Assembly (NCBI GenBank): GCA_026989015.1
Contig: JALSKD010000007.1
Location: 1 to 34,591, forward strand
Source: Gammaproteobacteria bacterium
GTDB taxonomy: Bacteria > Pseudomonadota > Gammaproteobacteria > GCA-001735895
Reading direction: 5' to 3'
DNA length: 34,591 bases
In this document: piece after piece, positions 7,851 to 15,811 of the stretch
Numbering within the stretch: the first letter of the stretch is position 1
Layout: every line of letters starts with the position of its first letter
Notes under the pieces: model-generated
Told to the model about the DNA's origin: nothing
Seen by the model: the letters and a program-made list of their open reading frames with translations, nothing else
Database searches by the model: none
Translations under genes and position numbers: made by a program

Positions 7851-9080
7851 CTACATGTAGCCGTCGGTCAGTGTCTTCAGGAACGCTTCGAGATCGGTGA
7901 TTTCCTGGTCGCTCAGACCCAGTGCCGGGTTGAGGTTTGGGTCACCAAAATTCAGCTCGGCAGCGATGTTGCTGTCGATTTCCGGATAATCCTTGGCCGG
8001 TGTGAAACCGGCCTCGGCGCTGGAAACCGTGATGTCATAATGCAGAATGACCTCGCGCAATGTCTGGTAGCGCCCGTTGTGCATGTAGGGCGCGGTCAGT
8101 TCTACATTGCGCAGGGTCGGCACGCGGAACTTGCCGCGCTCGCCCTGGTAATCGCTGTCCGAGAAGATGGCCGCATACTGGCCGCCGTTGTTCTCCAGGC
8201 TTTCACCCAGCCCTCCGTCACGAAAGGCGGCGCCCGCCGGGTTGTCCGGGTTCGGCGGCGTGCCGATGTTGTAGTACTTGAAGTTGGTGAACAGTACCTT
8301 GTTGCCGAATTCCGGGTTGGCCTCGAGGCTGTGACAATTGTTGCATTTGCCCTTGTTCTGGAACACCAGCATTCCATTGGCTTCGGACGGCGTCATGGTA
8401 TAGCTGCCCGCCAGCCAGGCATCGAACTTGGACGAGAAGGGACTGACGGTGGAGGATTTCTCGAATTCGGCGATGGCCTCGGCGATCTTGTCATAGACCT
8501 CATCGGTGGGCCGGGTGAAGATGTCGTCTCCGAACACTTCCTTGAAATGCTCCGCATGCATGCCGTTTCTGACCTTGCTGACCACATCCGCGGGGTCCGT
8601 GTTGTTCATTTCCACCGGATTCAGGAAGGGGTCCTTGGCCTGTTCCTTGAGGCTCGGCCGGCGGCCATCGAGAAACTGCCCGCCCTCAAACTTGGCAGTC
8701 GTTTCCGGTGAAGCGCCAAAGCTGGTTGCTGCGCGGAACGGAGGGATGAAGGCCGCATAGGCCGCCGTCGGCGCGTTGCGGTTGCCGAATGCGCCGCTGA
8801 CCGAGCCTTCCGACACCGGTGCCGTGCTGCTGACATCCGGATCCGCGAAGCCGTGATCCGGTGCATGACAGCTGGCGCAGGCCTGGTTGCCTTCGCTGGA
8901 CAGGCTTTGGTCCATGAACAGCATCATGCCCAGCCGCTCCTTGGTGATGCCGCTGCCGCCACCGCCGTTTGAGCCGCCGTTGTTGTTGGAGCCGCCGTTG
9001 TCGTCACTGCTGCCGCCGCCACAGGCGGCCAGCGAAAGTGTCAGGATGCCGGCGATTGCGATGGAGCGTCGGTGTTTCAT
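7851..9080 (-). CDS. Diheme cytochrome c peroxidase (CcpA/MauG family) lipoprotein
   Basis: A 409-residue exported protein. The signal peptide ends in a lipobox LAAC with the lipidated cysteine at C20, followed by a Gly/Ser/Asn-rich linker (residues 21-43) that would tether the domain to a membrane. Two c-type heme sites, CASCH (C68, C71, H72) and CNNCH (C246, C249, H250), have the spacing of the bacterial diheme peroxidase/MauG family. Other family blocks are FLNPVEM, FRVPTLRNVELTAPYMHNGRY and the C-terminal LSDQEITDLEAFLKTLT. It may reduce peroxide or oxidise an unknown partner in the periplasm. No mau or maturation gene is adjacent. Anchoring as a lipoprotein is somewhat unusual for CcpA, which is usually soluble. 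Confidence 0.92.
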   Translation of the reverse strand: MKHRRSIAIAGILTLSLAACGGGSSDDNGGSNNNGGSNGGGGSGITKERLGMMLFMDQSLSSEGNQACASCHAPDHGFADPDVSSTAPVSEGSVSGAFGNRNAPTAAYAAFIPPFRAATSFGASPETTAKFEGGQFLDGRRPSLKEQAKDPFLNPVEMNNTDPADVVSKVRNGMHAEHFKEVFGDDIFTRPTDEVYDKIAEAIAEFEKSSTVSPFSSKFDAWLAGSYTMTPSEANGMLVFQNKGKCNNCHSLEANPEFGNKVLFTNFKYYNIGTPPNPDNPAGAAFRDGGLGESLENNGGQYAAIFSDSDYQGERGKFRVPTLRNVELTAPYMHNGRYQTLREVILHYDITVSSAEAGFTPAKDYPEIDSNIAAELNFGDPNLNPALGLSDQEITDLEAFLKTLTDGYM

Positions 9081-9126
9081 GTTGAAGACCTCGAAATGAA
9101 TGAAAAAAACCAGAAATTTTGTCCGG

Positions 9127-9161
9127 ATTATAATCCTGCGGCCGCTCGACTGTAGCGGCCG
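9127..9161 (-). promoter_or_regulatory. Candidate -10 element and adjacent inverted repeat upstream of the cytochrome gene
   Basis: Read on the minus strand, a perfect TATAAT lies at 9132-9127, inside the self-complementary ATTATAAT. Immediately upstream, CGGCCGCT (9139-9146) and AGCGGCCG (9154-9161) form a perfect 8-base inverted repeat with a 7-base centre. No good -35 is seen at 16-18 bases, so the promoter may need an activator bound at the repeat. Alternatively the hairpin ends the upstream oxygenase transcript, although it lacks a T-run. Confidence 0.45.
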
Positions 9162-9193
9162 GAGATAAGGGGCGGTGTTCCGGTGACAGACGG

Positions 9194-9754
9194 CTATACG
9201 GCGGAATCGGGGTCCACGGGACCGAAGTTCATGCCGATGGACAGCCGACGCTCAGATGAACGGTTGCGGGTAACCCGGTGCGGCGTGGTCGGATCGAAGA
9301 AGCGGTAGACCCCGGCCTCGGCCGATACCCGCAGATCACCCTGCGGGCACTCCAGTACCAGATCACCGGAATTCGGGGGCACGCGCAGATAGATGACGCC
9401 GGACAGCAACTCAAAGCCGTCATCATGCGTGTGGAGCGTGGTGATGTCGCCGGGCAGCATGCGGTTGAACCACCAGCCCGCGCGGAGGGACTCCGGTGGC
9501 ATCCGCAGGAGTTCCGCGGCCAGGCCGGTGGCTTCATCGAGCAGTTGCTGGAGCACCGGCGGAGGCGCCTGGCGCAGGTAGAGGTTTTCGTACCGGCCGT
9601 GGAAGTAATGGGTCGTGTCGAGCCGGTCGCTGCCGGCGTCCAGCCAGGCTTCGAGATGTCGGTCGATCTCGATCAGCTGGCCGTTCCGCAGCGCGCTGCG
9701 GCGGCTGTAATGGCAGCACTCGGCAAACAGTTGCGGACTGTGCAGTTCCGTCAT
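9194..9754 (-). CDS. Putative 2-oxoglutarate/Fe(II)-dependent oxygenase-like protein
   Basis: A 186-residue soluble protein whose C-terminal half reads like a double-stranded beta-helix iron enzyme. An HxD motif occurs at H110 to D112 (THDDGFELLSG), then a strand VIYLRVPP, a distal histidine H159 in FDPTTPHRV and an arginine R170 in SSERRLSIG that could bind 2-oxoglutarate. This H-x-D...H...R order is the 2OG-Fe(II) oxygenase signature. The N-terminal 90 residues include WWFNRMLPG just before the core. The substrate is unknown. It is about 110 bases upstream of the cytochrome gene on the same strand and follows a terminator for the 65-residue gene. A cupin without catalytic activity is the alternative. 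Confidence 0.6.
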   Translation of the reverse strand: MTELHSPQLFAECCHYSRRSALRNGQLIEIDRHLEAWLDAGSDRLDTTHYFHGRYENLYLRQAPPPVLQQLLDEATGLAAELLRMPPESLRAGWWFNRMLPGDITTLHTHDDGFELLSGVIYLRVPPNSGDLVLECPQGDLRVSAEAGVYRFFDPTTPHRVTRNRSSERRLSIGMNFGPVDPDSAV

Positions 9755-9777
9755 TGGAAGCGGGGAAAGGCAGGCAC

Positions 9778-9811
9778 AAAAAAGGCGGGTACAGTACGCG
9801 ACTGACCCGCC
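9778..9811 (-). terminator. Intrinsic terminator of the 65-residue protein gene
   Basis: On the minus strand GGCGGGT (9811-9805) pairs with ACCCGCC (9790-9784); inside, CAGT/ACTG extend the stem with one bulged base. Six T residues follow (9783-9778 read as minus). The structure lies about 30 bases after the stop of the gene at 9841-10038. Confidence 0.88.
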
Positions 9812-9840
9812 CGGAAGACGCTATGAAGCGCGAACCCCGA

Positions 9841-10038
9841 TTACTTCTTGACCCACTTGTCGAAGTTGTCGGTGTTCTTGGCCAGGCCGTCTTCACGACC
9901 GGCGCTATAGGCTTCGGTCACGCGCTGCTCTTCACGCTCGGGGTGGTGCAGGTAACCGCCCTGCCAGCCAATGATGTACTCTTCGTCGACACCCATTGAC
10001 TCCATCTTCTCGGTTGCATCGCGGTAAAACTGATCCAT
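9841..10038 (-). CDS. Small hypothetical protein, 65 residues
   Basis: A charged, soluble small protein with no cysteine, signal or membrane segment. It contains IIGWQGGYLHHPEREEQR in the middle and ends DNFDKWVKK. I do not recognise the family with certainty. Expression is well supported: GAGGAG lies 7 bases before the ATG, and a strong intrinsic terminator follows, so it appears to be a monocistronic unit. It is divergent from the Sel1/moxR operon. Confidence 0.75.
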   Translation of the reverse strand: MDQFYRDATEKMESMGVDEEYIIGWQGGYLHHPEREEQRVTEAYSAGREDGLAKNTDNFDKWVKK

Positions 10039-10138
10039 AACAATCTCCTCAAAATTCAGACAGTAAAGTTCGATTCAAAACGCGGCCGCTGCATCCGTGA
10101 AATGGCCACGAGGCGAAAAATTGTGCGTACTGTAATGA

Positions 10139-10155
10139 AAAACCCTCGGGGTTTT
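10139..10155. repeat. Short stem-loop between divergent genes
   Basis: AAAACCC, loop TCG, GGGTTTT form a perfect 7-base stem within the 214-base gap between the 65-residue gene (minus) and the Sel1 gene (plus). On either strand it resembles a small intrinsic terminator (A-tract, stem, T4). Its position between divergent genes suggests attenuation of a leader rather than operon termination. The rest of the gap presumably holds both promoters; a TATGAT at 10216-10221 is a weak -10 candidate for the plus-strand operon. Confidence 0.4.
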
Positions 10156-10252
10156 AATATCTCTATTGGGGGGATACGCCCATCGGGGATATACGCAAGA
10201 AGGTTGCAAATGCTTATGATTCAGGGCTTTCCAGACAACCGTGGAACCGCGA

Positions 10253-10678
10253 ATGACCACCGACGCAGACATGAATTTTACCAGCGGCATGGCCGCCTTT
10301 GAAGCCAAGGAATTTGCCCGCGCGATGCAGTTCCTGCTGCCGTTCGCCGAAAAGGGCGACCCGGATGCCCAGCACAGGGTGGCCATCATGTATCAGAACG
10401 GCCTGGGGCATGCCCGCAACGAGGCCGAGGCCTTGCGCTGGATGACCGCCGCCGCCGAGCAGGGCCATGCAGTGGCCCAGCACGGGCTGGGTTTCATGTA
10501 CATGGAGGGCGACTGCGTCGAGAAAAACGGCGAGAAGGCCATCGAATGGTTCAGCAAGGCCGCCGATCAGGGACTGGTCGGCTCGCTGACCACGCTGGCG
10601 ATGATCTACGACGAAGGCACGCTGGTGCCGCAGGACAAGGAAAAGGCTCAGGAGCTCTACAAGAGGGCCGGTTTCTGA
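10253..10678 (+). CDS. Sel1-like repeat (TPR-type) protein
   Basis: A 141-residue protein made of about three Sel1-like repeats, visible as DAQHRVAIMYQNGLG, AVAQHGLGFMYMEGD and GSLTTLAMIYDEGT, each followed by a helix such as EALRWMTAAAEQG. Such repeats are protein-interaction scaffolds. There is no signal peptide, so it is cytoplasmic. The ATG at 10253 has GGAA 7 bases upstream; a GTG at 10241 would add four residues. Its TGA overlaps the moxR ATG by one base, so it is coupled to the MoxR/VWA genes and might act as an adaptor for that chaperone system. Confidence 0.85.
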   Translation: MTTDADMNFTSGMAAFEAKEFARAMQFLLPFAEKGDPDAQHRVAIMYQNGLGHARNEAEALRWMTAAAEQGHAVAQHGLGFMYMEGDCVEKNGEKAIEWFSKAADQGLVGSLTTLAMIYDEGTLVPQDKEKAQELYKRAGF

Positions 10679-11718
10679 TGCGTCCGCTGCACCTGAGCCG
10701 TGTGCTCAACGAAGAACTCCAGGGCACGCTCAAGGGCCACCACACTCCGGTCATGCTGTGGGGACCGCCCGGTGTCGGCAAGTCGCAGATCGTCATGCAG
10801 ATCGGCGAGCAGCACGACATTCCGGTGATCGACATCCGTTTGTCGCAGATGGAACCTTCGGACCTGCGCGGCATCCCCTTCAAGCAGGACGGGCGGGTTG
10901 AATGGGCGACGCCGTCGATCCTGCCCGATGCCGGCCGCCACGGCGAGACTGGCATTCTGTTTCTCGACGAAATCAATTCCGCCGCGCCCTCGGTATCGGC
11001 CGCCGCCTACCAGTTGATTCTCGATCGCCGCCTCGGCGACTATCAGGTGCCGGAAGGCTGGGCCATCTTCGCCGCCGGCAACCGCCAGGGCGACCGCGGC
11101 GTCACCTATGCCATGCCGGCCCCGCTGGCCAATCGCTTCTCCCATTACGAGATCGACCTCAATCTCGATGACTGGGTGGCCTGGGCCTATGCCCACGGCA
11201 TCGACGAGCGGATCATCGGCTTTCTGCGTTTCCGGCCGGAACTGCTGTTCGATTTCGATCCGGCCCACAATCCGGTGGCCTTTCCGTCGCCCCGTTCCTG
11301 GGAATTCGCCCACCGTGCCCTGCAGAAATTCGGCGAACAGCCGGATCTGCTGCTCGGCTCCCTGCAGGCCTGTGTCGGCCCAGCCGCCGGCATCGAGTGT
11401 CATGCGTTTATCGAGAGCCTGGACCAGATGCCGGACCTGGACCGTATCCTGTCCGGAGAGGACATCAATGCGCCGGAGGAGATCGACCTGCAGTATGCCG
11501 TCGCCTCGGCACTGGTGGGCCGTGCCATCCGTGCCCAGGGCACGGCCGAGGCGGCCACCATCTACGGTCACATACTCAACTACGCGGGGCATTTCCCGCA
11601 GCGCGAGATGGGAGTGATGCTGGTCTCCGACATGCACCGTGCCATCGGCAATGACCTGTTCGAGGTGCCCGAATTCGCCGACTGGGCCGACTCCATCGCC
11701 GACCTGATTCTCTCCTGA
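10678..11718 (+). CDS. MoxR-family AAA+ ATPase
   Basis: A 346-residue AAA+ ATPase of the MoxR group, which act as chaperones or activators together with VWA-domain partners. Walker A is GPPGVGKS at residues 29-36 and Walker B is ILFLDEIN at 93-100. A sensor-like AAGNRQGD segment and the arginine-containing APLANRFSHYEID stretch follow. It starts at the ATG overlapping the Sel1 stop and is followed after 14 bases by the HExxH/VWA protein, the expected partner. It is not CbbQ or NorQ by context, since no Rubisco or NO reductase genes are present. Confidence 0.92.
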   Translation: MRPLHLSRVLNEELQGTLKGHHTPVMLWGPPGVGKSQIVMQIGEQHDIPVIDIRLSQMEPSDLRGIPFKQDGRVEWATPSILPDAGRHGETGILFLDEINSAAPSVSAAAYQLILDRRLGDYQVPEGWAIFAAGNRQGDRGVTYAMPAPLANRFSHYEIDLNLDDWVAWAYAHGIDERIIGFLRFRPELLFDFDPAHNPVAFPSPRSWEFAHRALQKFGEQPDLLLGSLQACVGPAAGIECHAFIESLDQMPDLDRILSGEDINAPEEIDLQYAVASALVGRAIRAQGTAEAATIYGHILNYAGHFPQREMGVMLVSDMHRAIGNDLFEVPEFADWADSIADLILS

Positions 11719-11732
11719 AAACGGGGCGCGGC

Positions 11733-13115
11733 ATGAGCGAAGAGACGCCGGATTTCGATCTCGAAGCCATCGAGAACAAGCTCAGCGCCGCGCGCACCCG
11801 GCTGATCCTCGACAAGCCCTTTCTCGGCGCGCTGGTGCTGCGCCTGCCGATGAAGGCCGCCGATCCGGCCTGGTGTGCCACGACCGGCACCGATGCCCGA
11901 AACTTCTACTACAACCCGGCCTACGCCGAGGAATTGCGTCCGGAGGAGGCGCAGTTCGTGCTGGCCCACGAGGCGTTGCATTGTGCGCTGTCCCATTTCG
12001 CGCGGCGCGGTCACCGCGTCAAACACCGCTGGGACATCGCCTGCGACTATGCCATCAACGGCATCCTCGTTGACGAAGGCCTGATTCCGCCGCCCGGCGC
12101 ACTGATCCTCGAGGAATACAAGGGCATGACCGCCGAGGAGATCTACCCGATGATCGAGGACAACGATCATTCGGAGACCCTCGATCAGCACCTCTACGAC
12201 AAGCAGGACGATCCGGCCGAGGGCGGGCAGGATCGGCAGCGCAACCCGCTGGACGAGCAGGACAATCCCTCCGGCAATCCCGGCGGCGAAGGCCAGCGTC
12301 AGTCGCCGCAGCAACAGGGGCAGGGCGAGGAGACGCCACCGCCCGATCAGCCACCCCAGCGCGAGGAGGACGGCGACGGCGGCCGCCGGCAACAGCCCGA
12401 CCCAGAGCGCGAAGGTGCCCAGGGCAGCGAGGAGCGACCCGACAGCGGTCTGGCGCCGCCTCCCGAACCCCTGTCGGAAACGGAAAAGGAAGCGCTCAGC
12501 GTACAATGGCAGCAGCGTCTGGCGGGGGCCGCGCAACTGGCGCAGCAGGCCGGCAAGCTGGGCGAGGGCATGGCGCGGATGATCGACTTTTTCCTGCAGC
12601 CGACGCTGCCCTGGCGCGCCCTGCTGGCGCGTTTCATGAACAGCCTGTCGCGTGACGACTACAGCTACACCCGGCCTTCCGGCCGACGCGGTGATCCGGC
12701 CATCTTTCCCAGTCTGCGCAACCCGCAGATGGATCTGGTGGTCGCGGTCGATGTCAGTGGCTCCATTCATCAGGACGAGCTGAACGAATTCATCGGCGAG
12801 ATCGATGCGCTCAAGGCACAGGTACGCGCTCGGGTGACCCTGCTCACCGTCGATGCAGAAATCACCGGCGACAGCCCCTGGCGTTTCGAAGCCTGGGAAC
12901 ACTGCCAGTTGCCGGAGCGCATCATCGGTGGCGGCGGCACCGACTTCCGCCCGGTGTTCGACTGGGTGACGCGGCACGACATGAACCCCGACCTGCTGAT
13001 CTACTTTACCGATGCCGATGGCCCGTTCCCCGATCACCCGCCCGCCTGGCCGGTGGTGTGGCTGGTCAAGGGACGCAAGCCGGTGCCCTGGGGCCAGCGT
13101 ATCCAGCTCAACTGA
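11733..13115 (+). CDS. DUF2201-type protein: metallopeptidase-like domain plus VWA-like domain
   Basis: A 460-residue protein in three parts. Residues 1-150 hold a zinc-peptidase signature HEALH (H79, E80, H83) in FVLAHEALHCALSH. Residues about 160-250 are a low-complexity linker rich in Q, P, E, D, G and R. The C-terminal part is a VWA-like domain with a MIDAS motif DVSGS (D340, S342, S344), a later GGGGTDFRPV and TDADG. This matches the putative metallopeptidase plus VWA-like family often paired with MoxR ATPases. It follows moxR by 14 bases and precedes the DsrS-like gene by 12. Whether it cleaves protein or only scaffolds metal-dependent assembly is unknown. Confidence 0.88.
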   Translation: MSEETPDFDLEAIENKLSAARTRLILDKPFLGALVLRLPMKAADPAWCATTGTDARNFYYNPAYAEELRPEEAQFVLAHEALHCALSHFARRGHRVKHRWDIACDYAINGILVDEGLIPPPGALILEEYKGMTAEEIYPMIEDNDHSETLDQHLYDKQDDPAEGGQDRQRNPLDEQDNPSGNPGGEGQRQSPQQQGQGEETPPPDQPPQREEDGDGGRRQQPDPEREGAQGSEERPDSGLAPPPEPLSETEKEALSVQWQQRLAGAAQLAQQAGKLGEGMARMIDFFLQPTLPWRALLARFMNSLSRDDYSYTRPSGRRGDPAIFPSLRNPQMDLVVAVDVSGSIHQDELNEFIGEIDALKAQVRARVTLLTVDAEITGDSPWRFEAWEHCQLPERIIGGGGTDFRPVFDWVTRHDMNPDLLIYFTDADGPFPDHPPAWPVVWLVKGRKPVPWGQRIQLN

Positions 13116-13127
13116 CGACCACCCGAC

Positions 13128-14240
13128 ATGCCACTTTCCAACGAAGACAATCTGCGGCTCAATGTGCTGCTGGCGCAAGACCTCAAGGCCGTGCGCATCG
13201 ATGAATCGAAAATGATCGTCCATGCGCTCACCGGCAAGGGGGAGGTCAGCATTCAGCTCAACCCGACACTGAAGGACGACAAGTACATACGCCTGGTCAA
13301 GGAACTGCTGTCGAACAAGATCATGGGCTCACCTGGCGGTTATCCGGTGTACATCAAGCGCTGGACGCGGATGGGGCAGGAACGCCGCGAGGAAAGCCTG
13401 GCGCAATTGTTGTTGCTGGGCGAGGAGGAAGCCGTGGTGGCGGTGGTCCATGCGCCGCAATTGACCCCGGACATCGCCCGTCATGCCTGGTGGGCCTACC
13501 CGTCGGCCGACAATGCACGGCGCCTGCTGGAGAAGCAGGAAGTCGCGGAATCGGATCTGGCCCGTGAACTGGCCGAGTTTCTGCTCGAATTCCTGCCCTT
13601 CGAAGTGGAACACCGCGACATGATCGATTCGGTACGCCTGTGCCTCGCTCCGCGCCTGCTCACCGACGATGAAATCGAAGACCTCTGGAAGCGTGCCCGG
13701 CGCAAGCAGAGCCTGTATGTGGGCTTTCTGCACAGCATGCCCGATGAGCTGCCGGAACAGGCGCCGCCCCACCCGGAGCATGCCGCACTCGAAGAGCGGT
13801 TGCGGCCGCTCGCCGACAACCCCTACGCACGGCAACTGCTGCGCCTGCTGTCGGCGCCGGGCCAGATGTATCTGACCACCGTCAATCGGGTCATCGACAA
13901 GGCCGCCAGCCAGGACAGCATCGTCTCGCTGTTTCAGGCGCTGGATGCCCACGCCGCCGATCTGCCACTCTGCGACTGCCATCCACGCGAGATTGCCGAA
14001 GCCGAGGCACGCGCCGATTACTGGCTGGAGCAGGGCGCCGACGCTCGGCTTCAGGCCCTGCTTGAAGCCGCTCCCGAACAGCGCGGCCGCATCCGCTCGA
14101 TGCTGGTGCTGGCGCAAATGGGCGAACCGGCGCTGAACCCCATCTTCGGGCTGACCGATGCCATCGGCAGCGTGATGCGCAAGAAACTCAAGCCCCTCAC
14201 CGACCCCTTGCAGGCGCACATCAAACGCTTGCAGACCTGA
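13128..14240 (+). CDS. dsrS: DsrS-like protein of dissimilatory sulfur metabolism
   Basis: A 370-residue soluble protein with no motif I can assign to a catalytic family. The N-terminal NLRLNVLLAQDLKAVRIDESK, then SPGGYPVYIKRWTRMGQ and ARHAWWAYPSADNARRLL blocks agree with my memory of DsrS, the last gene of the dsr cluster in Allochromatium-type sulfur oxidisers, whose role is unresolved. No dsrAB or dsrEFH is in view, so if the name is right the gene is detached from the main cluster. It is cotranscribed with the MoxR/VWA genes (12-base gap) and is followed by cysG, whose product siroheme is the cofactor of DsrAB. The identification rests on recall without an alignment and is only moderately sure. 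Confidence 0.55.
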   Translation: MPLSNEDNLRLNVLLAQDLKAVRIDESKMIVHALTGKGEVSIQLNPTLKDDKYIRLVKELLSNKIMGSPGGYPVYIKRWTRMGQERREESLAQLLLLGEEEAVVAVVHAPQLTPDIARHAWWAYPSADNARRLLEKQEVAESDLARELAEFLLEFLPFEVEHRDMIDSVRLCLAPRLLTDDEIEDLWKRARRKQSLYVGFLHSMPDELPEQAPPHPEHAALEERLRPLADNPYARQLLRLLSAPGQMYLTTVNRVIDKAASQDSIVSLFQALDAHAADLPLCDCHPREIAEAEARADYWLEQGADARLQALLEAAPEQRGRIRSMLVLAQMGEPALNPIFGLTDAIGSVMRKKLKPLTDPLQAHIKRLQT

Positions 14241-14242
14241 TC

Positions 14243-14271
14243 GTGCGTGGCTTCGGTTTTTCCCATATAAT
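14243..14271 (+). promoter_or_regulatory. Candidate cysG promoter
   Basis: A perfect TATAAT lies at 14266-14271, 35 bases before the cysG ATG. The hexamer 17 bases upstream (GTGCGT, 14243-14248) is a weak -35, so strength may depend on an activator. AGGT before the ATG can serve as ribosome-binding site. Confidence 0.6.
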
Positions 14272-14306
14272 GATTCGCTTATATTCAGACCACGCCAGGT
14301 AGATCC

Positions 14307-15707
14307 ATGAATTATCTCCCCATCTTCTACGACCTCCGGGGCAAGAGCACCCGAGTCATCGGCGGCGGCGGCATCGCCGCGCGCAAGGCCGATCTGCTGC
14401 TCGAGGCGGGGGCACGGGTCGTCGTCATTGCGCCGCAGACCCATGGCGAGATGACCGAGATGGTCCGCGAGGGTCGGGTCGACTGGACGCAGCGGGAATA
14501 CCGCGAAGGGGATCTGGACGACGCGGTGCTGGTCATCGCTGCCACCGATGATCGCCAAGTCAACGAACGCATCGCCGCCGTTGCGGCCAAGCAACATATT
14601 CCCTGCAATGTGGTGGACAACCCCGAACTGTGCAGTTTCATCATGCCCTCCATCATCAACCGCGATCCGGTGCAGATCGCCGTCTCCACCGGCGGTGCGT
14701 CGCCGGTACTGGCGCGGCTGATCCGCACCCGTCTCGAAAGCTGTACCCCTTCGGCCTACGGCAAGCTGGCCAGGCTGGTGGAGCAGTACCGGGATCGCGT
14801 CAAGGCCACCTTCGGCCGGGTGGAGGAACGGCGCAAGTTCTGGGAATCCATCCTTGAAGGCCCGGTGGCCGAGCATGTCTTTGCCGGCCGTGACGCCGAC
14901 GCACGCGAGCTGCTGGAGCGGCTGATCGACGAGGCCGAAGCCGATCCCAAATACCAGGGCGAAGTCTATCTGGTCGGCGCCGGGCCGGGTGATCCGGACC
15001 TGCTGACCTTCCGCGCCCTGCGGCTGATGCAGAAAGCCGATGTCATCGTCTACGACCGGCTGGTCTCCAAACCGATCATGGACCTGGTGCGGCGCGATGC
15101 CGAACGCATCTACGCCGGCAAGGAGCGCGCCAACCACGCCATCCCACAGGAGAACATCAACCAGTTGCTGGTGCGTTTGGCGAAGGAAGGCAAGCGTGTG
15201 CTCCGGCTCAAGGGCGGCGACAATTTCATCTTCGGCCGCGGCGGTGAGGAAATCGCCGAACTGATCGACGAGGGCGTGCCGTTTCAGGTCGTCCCCGGCA
15301 TCACCGCCGCCTCCGGTTGCACCACCTACGCCGGCATCCCGCTGACCCATCGAGACTATGCCCAGGCCTGCATCTTCGTTACCGGCCACCTCAAGGACGG
15401 TACCGCCGACCTCAACTGGGACATGCTCTCCCATGCCCATCAGACTGTCGTCTTCTACATGGGGCTGAACAATGTGGCCGCCATCTGCGACAACCTCAAG
15501 GCCCACGGCCGCGACGCATCCACCCCCGCCGCGCTGATTGAAAAGGGCACCACGCCGGAGCAGCGGGTGTTCATCGGCAACCTCGACAACCTCGCCGATC
15601 TGGTGGCCGAAAACCGGGTCAAGGCGCCGACCCTGATCGTCGTTGGCGAGGTGGTCGAACTGCACAAGAAACTGGCCTGGTTCAAGCCGGGCGAGGAAAT
15701 CAAGTAA
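14307..15707 (+). CDS. cysG: CysG, trifunctional siroheme synthase
   Basis: A 466-residue fusion enzyme converting uroporphyrinogen III to siroheme. Residues 1 to about 150 are the precorrin-2 dehydrogenase/sirohydrochlorin ferrochelatase domain, with the NAD-binding VIGGGGIAARKADLLLEAGA region and CNVVDNPELCSF. Residues from about 215 form the SUMT methyltransferase domain, with VYLVGAGPGDPDLLT, the RLKGGDNFIFGRGGEE loop and VVPGITAASGC. Length matches E. coli CysG (457). It has its own promoter, 66 bases after the DsrS-like gene. In a sulfur oxidiser it would supply siroheme for sulfite reductases of the Dsr type as well as for assimilation. Confidence 0.96.
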   Translation: MNYLPIFYDLRGKSTRVIGGGGIAARKADLLLEAGARVVVIAPQTHGEMTEMVREGRVDWTQREYREGDLDDAVLVIAATDDRQVNERIAAVAAKQHIPCNVVDNPELCSFIMPSIINRDPVQIAVSTGGASPVLARLIRTRLESCTPSAYGKLARLVEQYRDRVKATFGRVEERRKFWESILEGPVAEHVFAGRDADARELLERLIDEAEADPKYQGEVYLVGAGPGDPDLLTFRALRLMQKADVIVYDRLVSKPIMDLVRRDAERIYAGKERANHAIPQENINQLLVRLAKEGKRVLRLKGGDNFIFGRGGEEIAELIDEGVPFQVVPGITAASGCTTYAGIPLTHRDYAQACIFVTGHLKDGTADLNWDMLSHAHQTVVFYMGLNNVAAICDNLKAHGRDASTPAALIEKGTTPEQRVFIGNLDNLADLVAENRVKAPTLIVVGEVVELHKKLAWFKPGEEIK

Positions 15708-15811
15708 CGGCCGTCAGAAGATATCCGGGCTTATGCACCGTGGGGTACAGCGTCAATTTCCTGCTGTTGCCACGGCCTGGTGAGCGAGCTGGACACGGGG
15801 GATTGTGCGTT

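Noticed and set aside
7656-8711. 351-residue plus-strand ORF
   Set aside because: Runs antisense to the cytochrome gene, which has a lipobox and two CxxCH motifs.
10102-10302. 66-residue plus-strand ORF upstream of the Sel1 gene
   Set aside because: Runs through the probable leader region, overlaps the Sel1 start in another frame and has no supporting ribosome-binding site.
11580-13223. 547-residue minus-strand ORF opposite the VWA protein
   Set aside because: Antisense frame; no recognisable domain, while the plus strand has HExxH and MIDAS motifs.
13329-15665. 778-residue minus-strand ORF spanning the DsrS-like gene and cysG
   Set aside because: Long only because GC-rich sequence lacks stops; composition (Gly/Ala/Asp/His/Gln) is that of an antisense frame.
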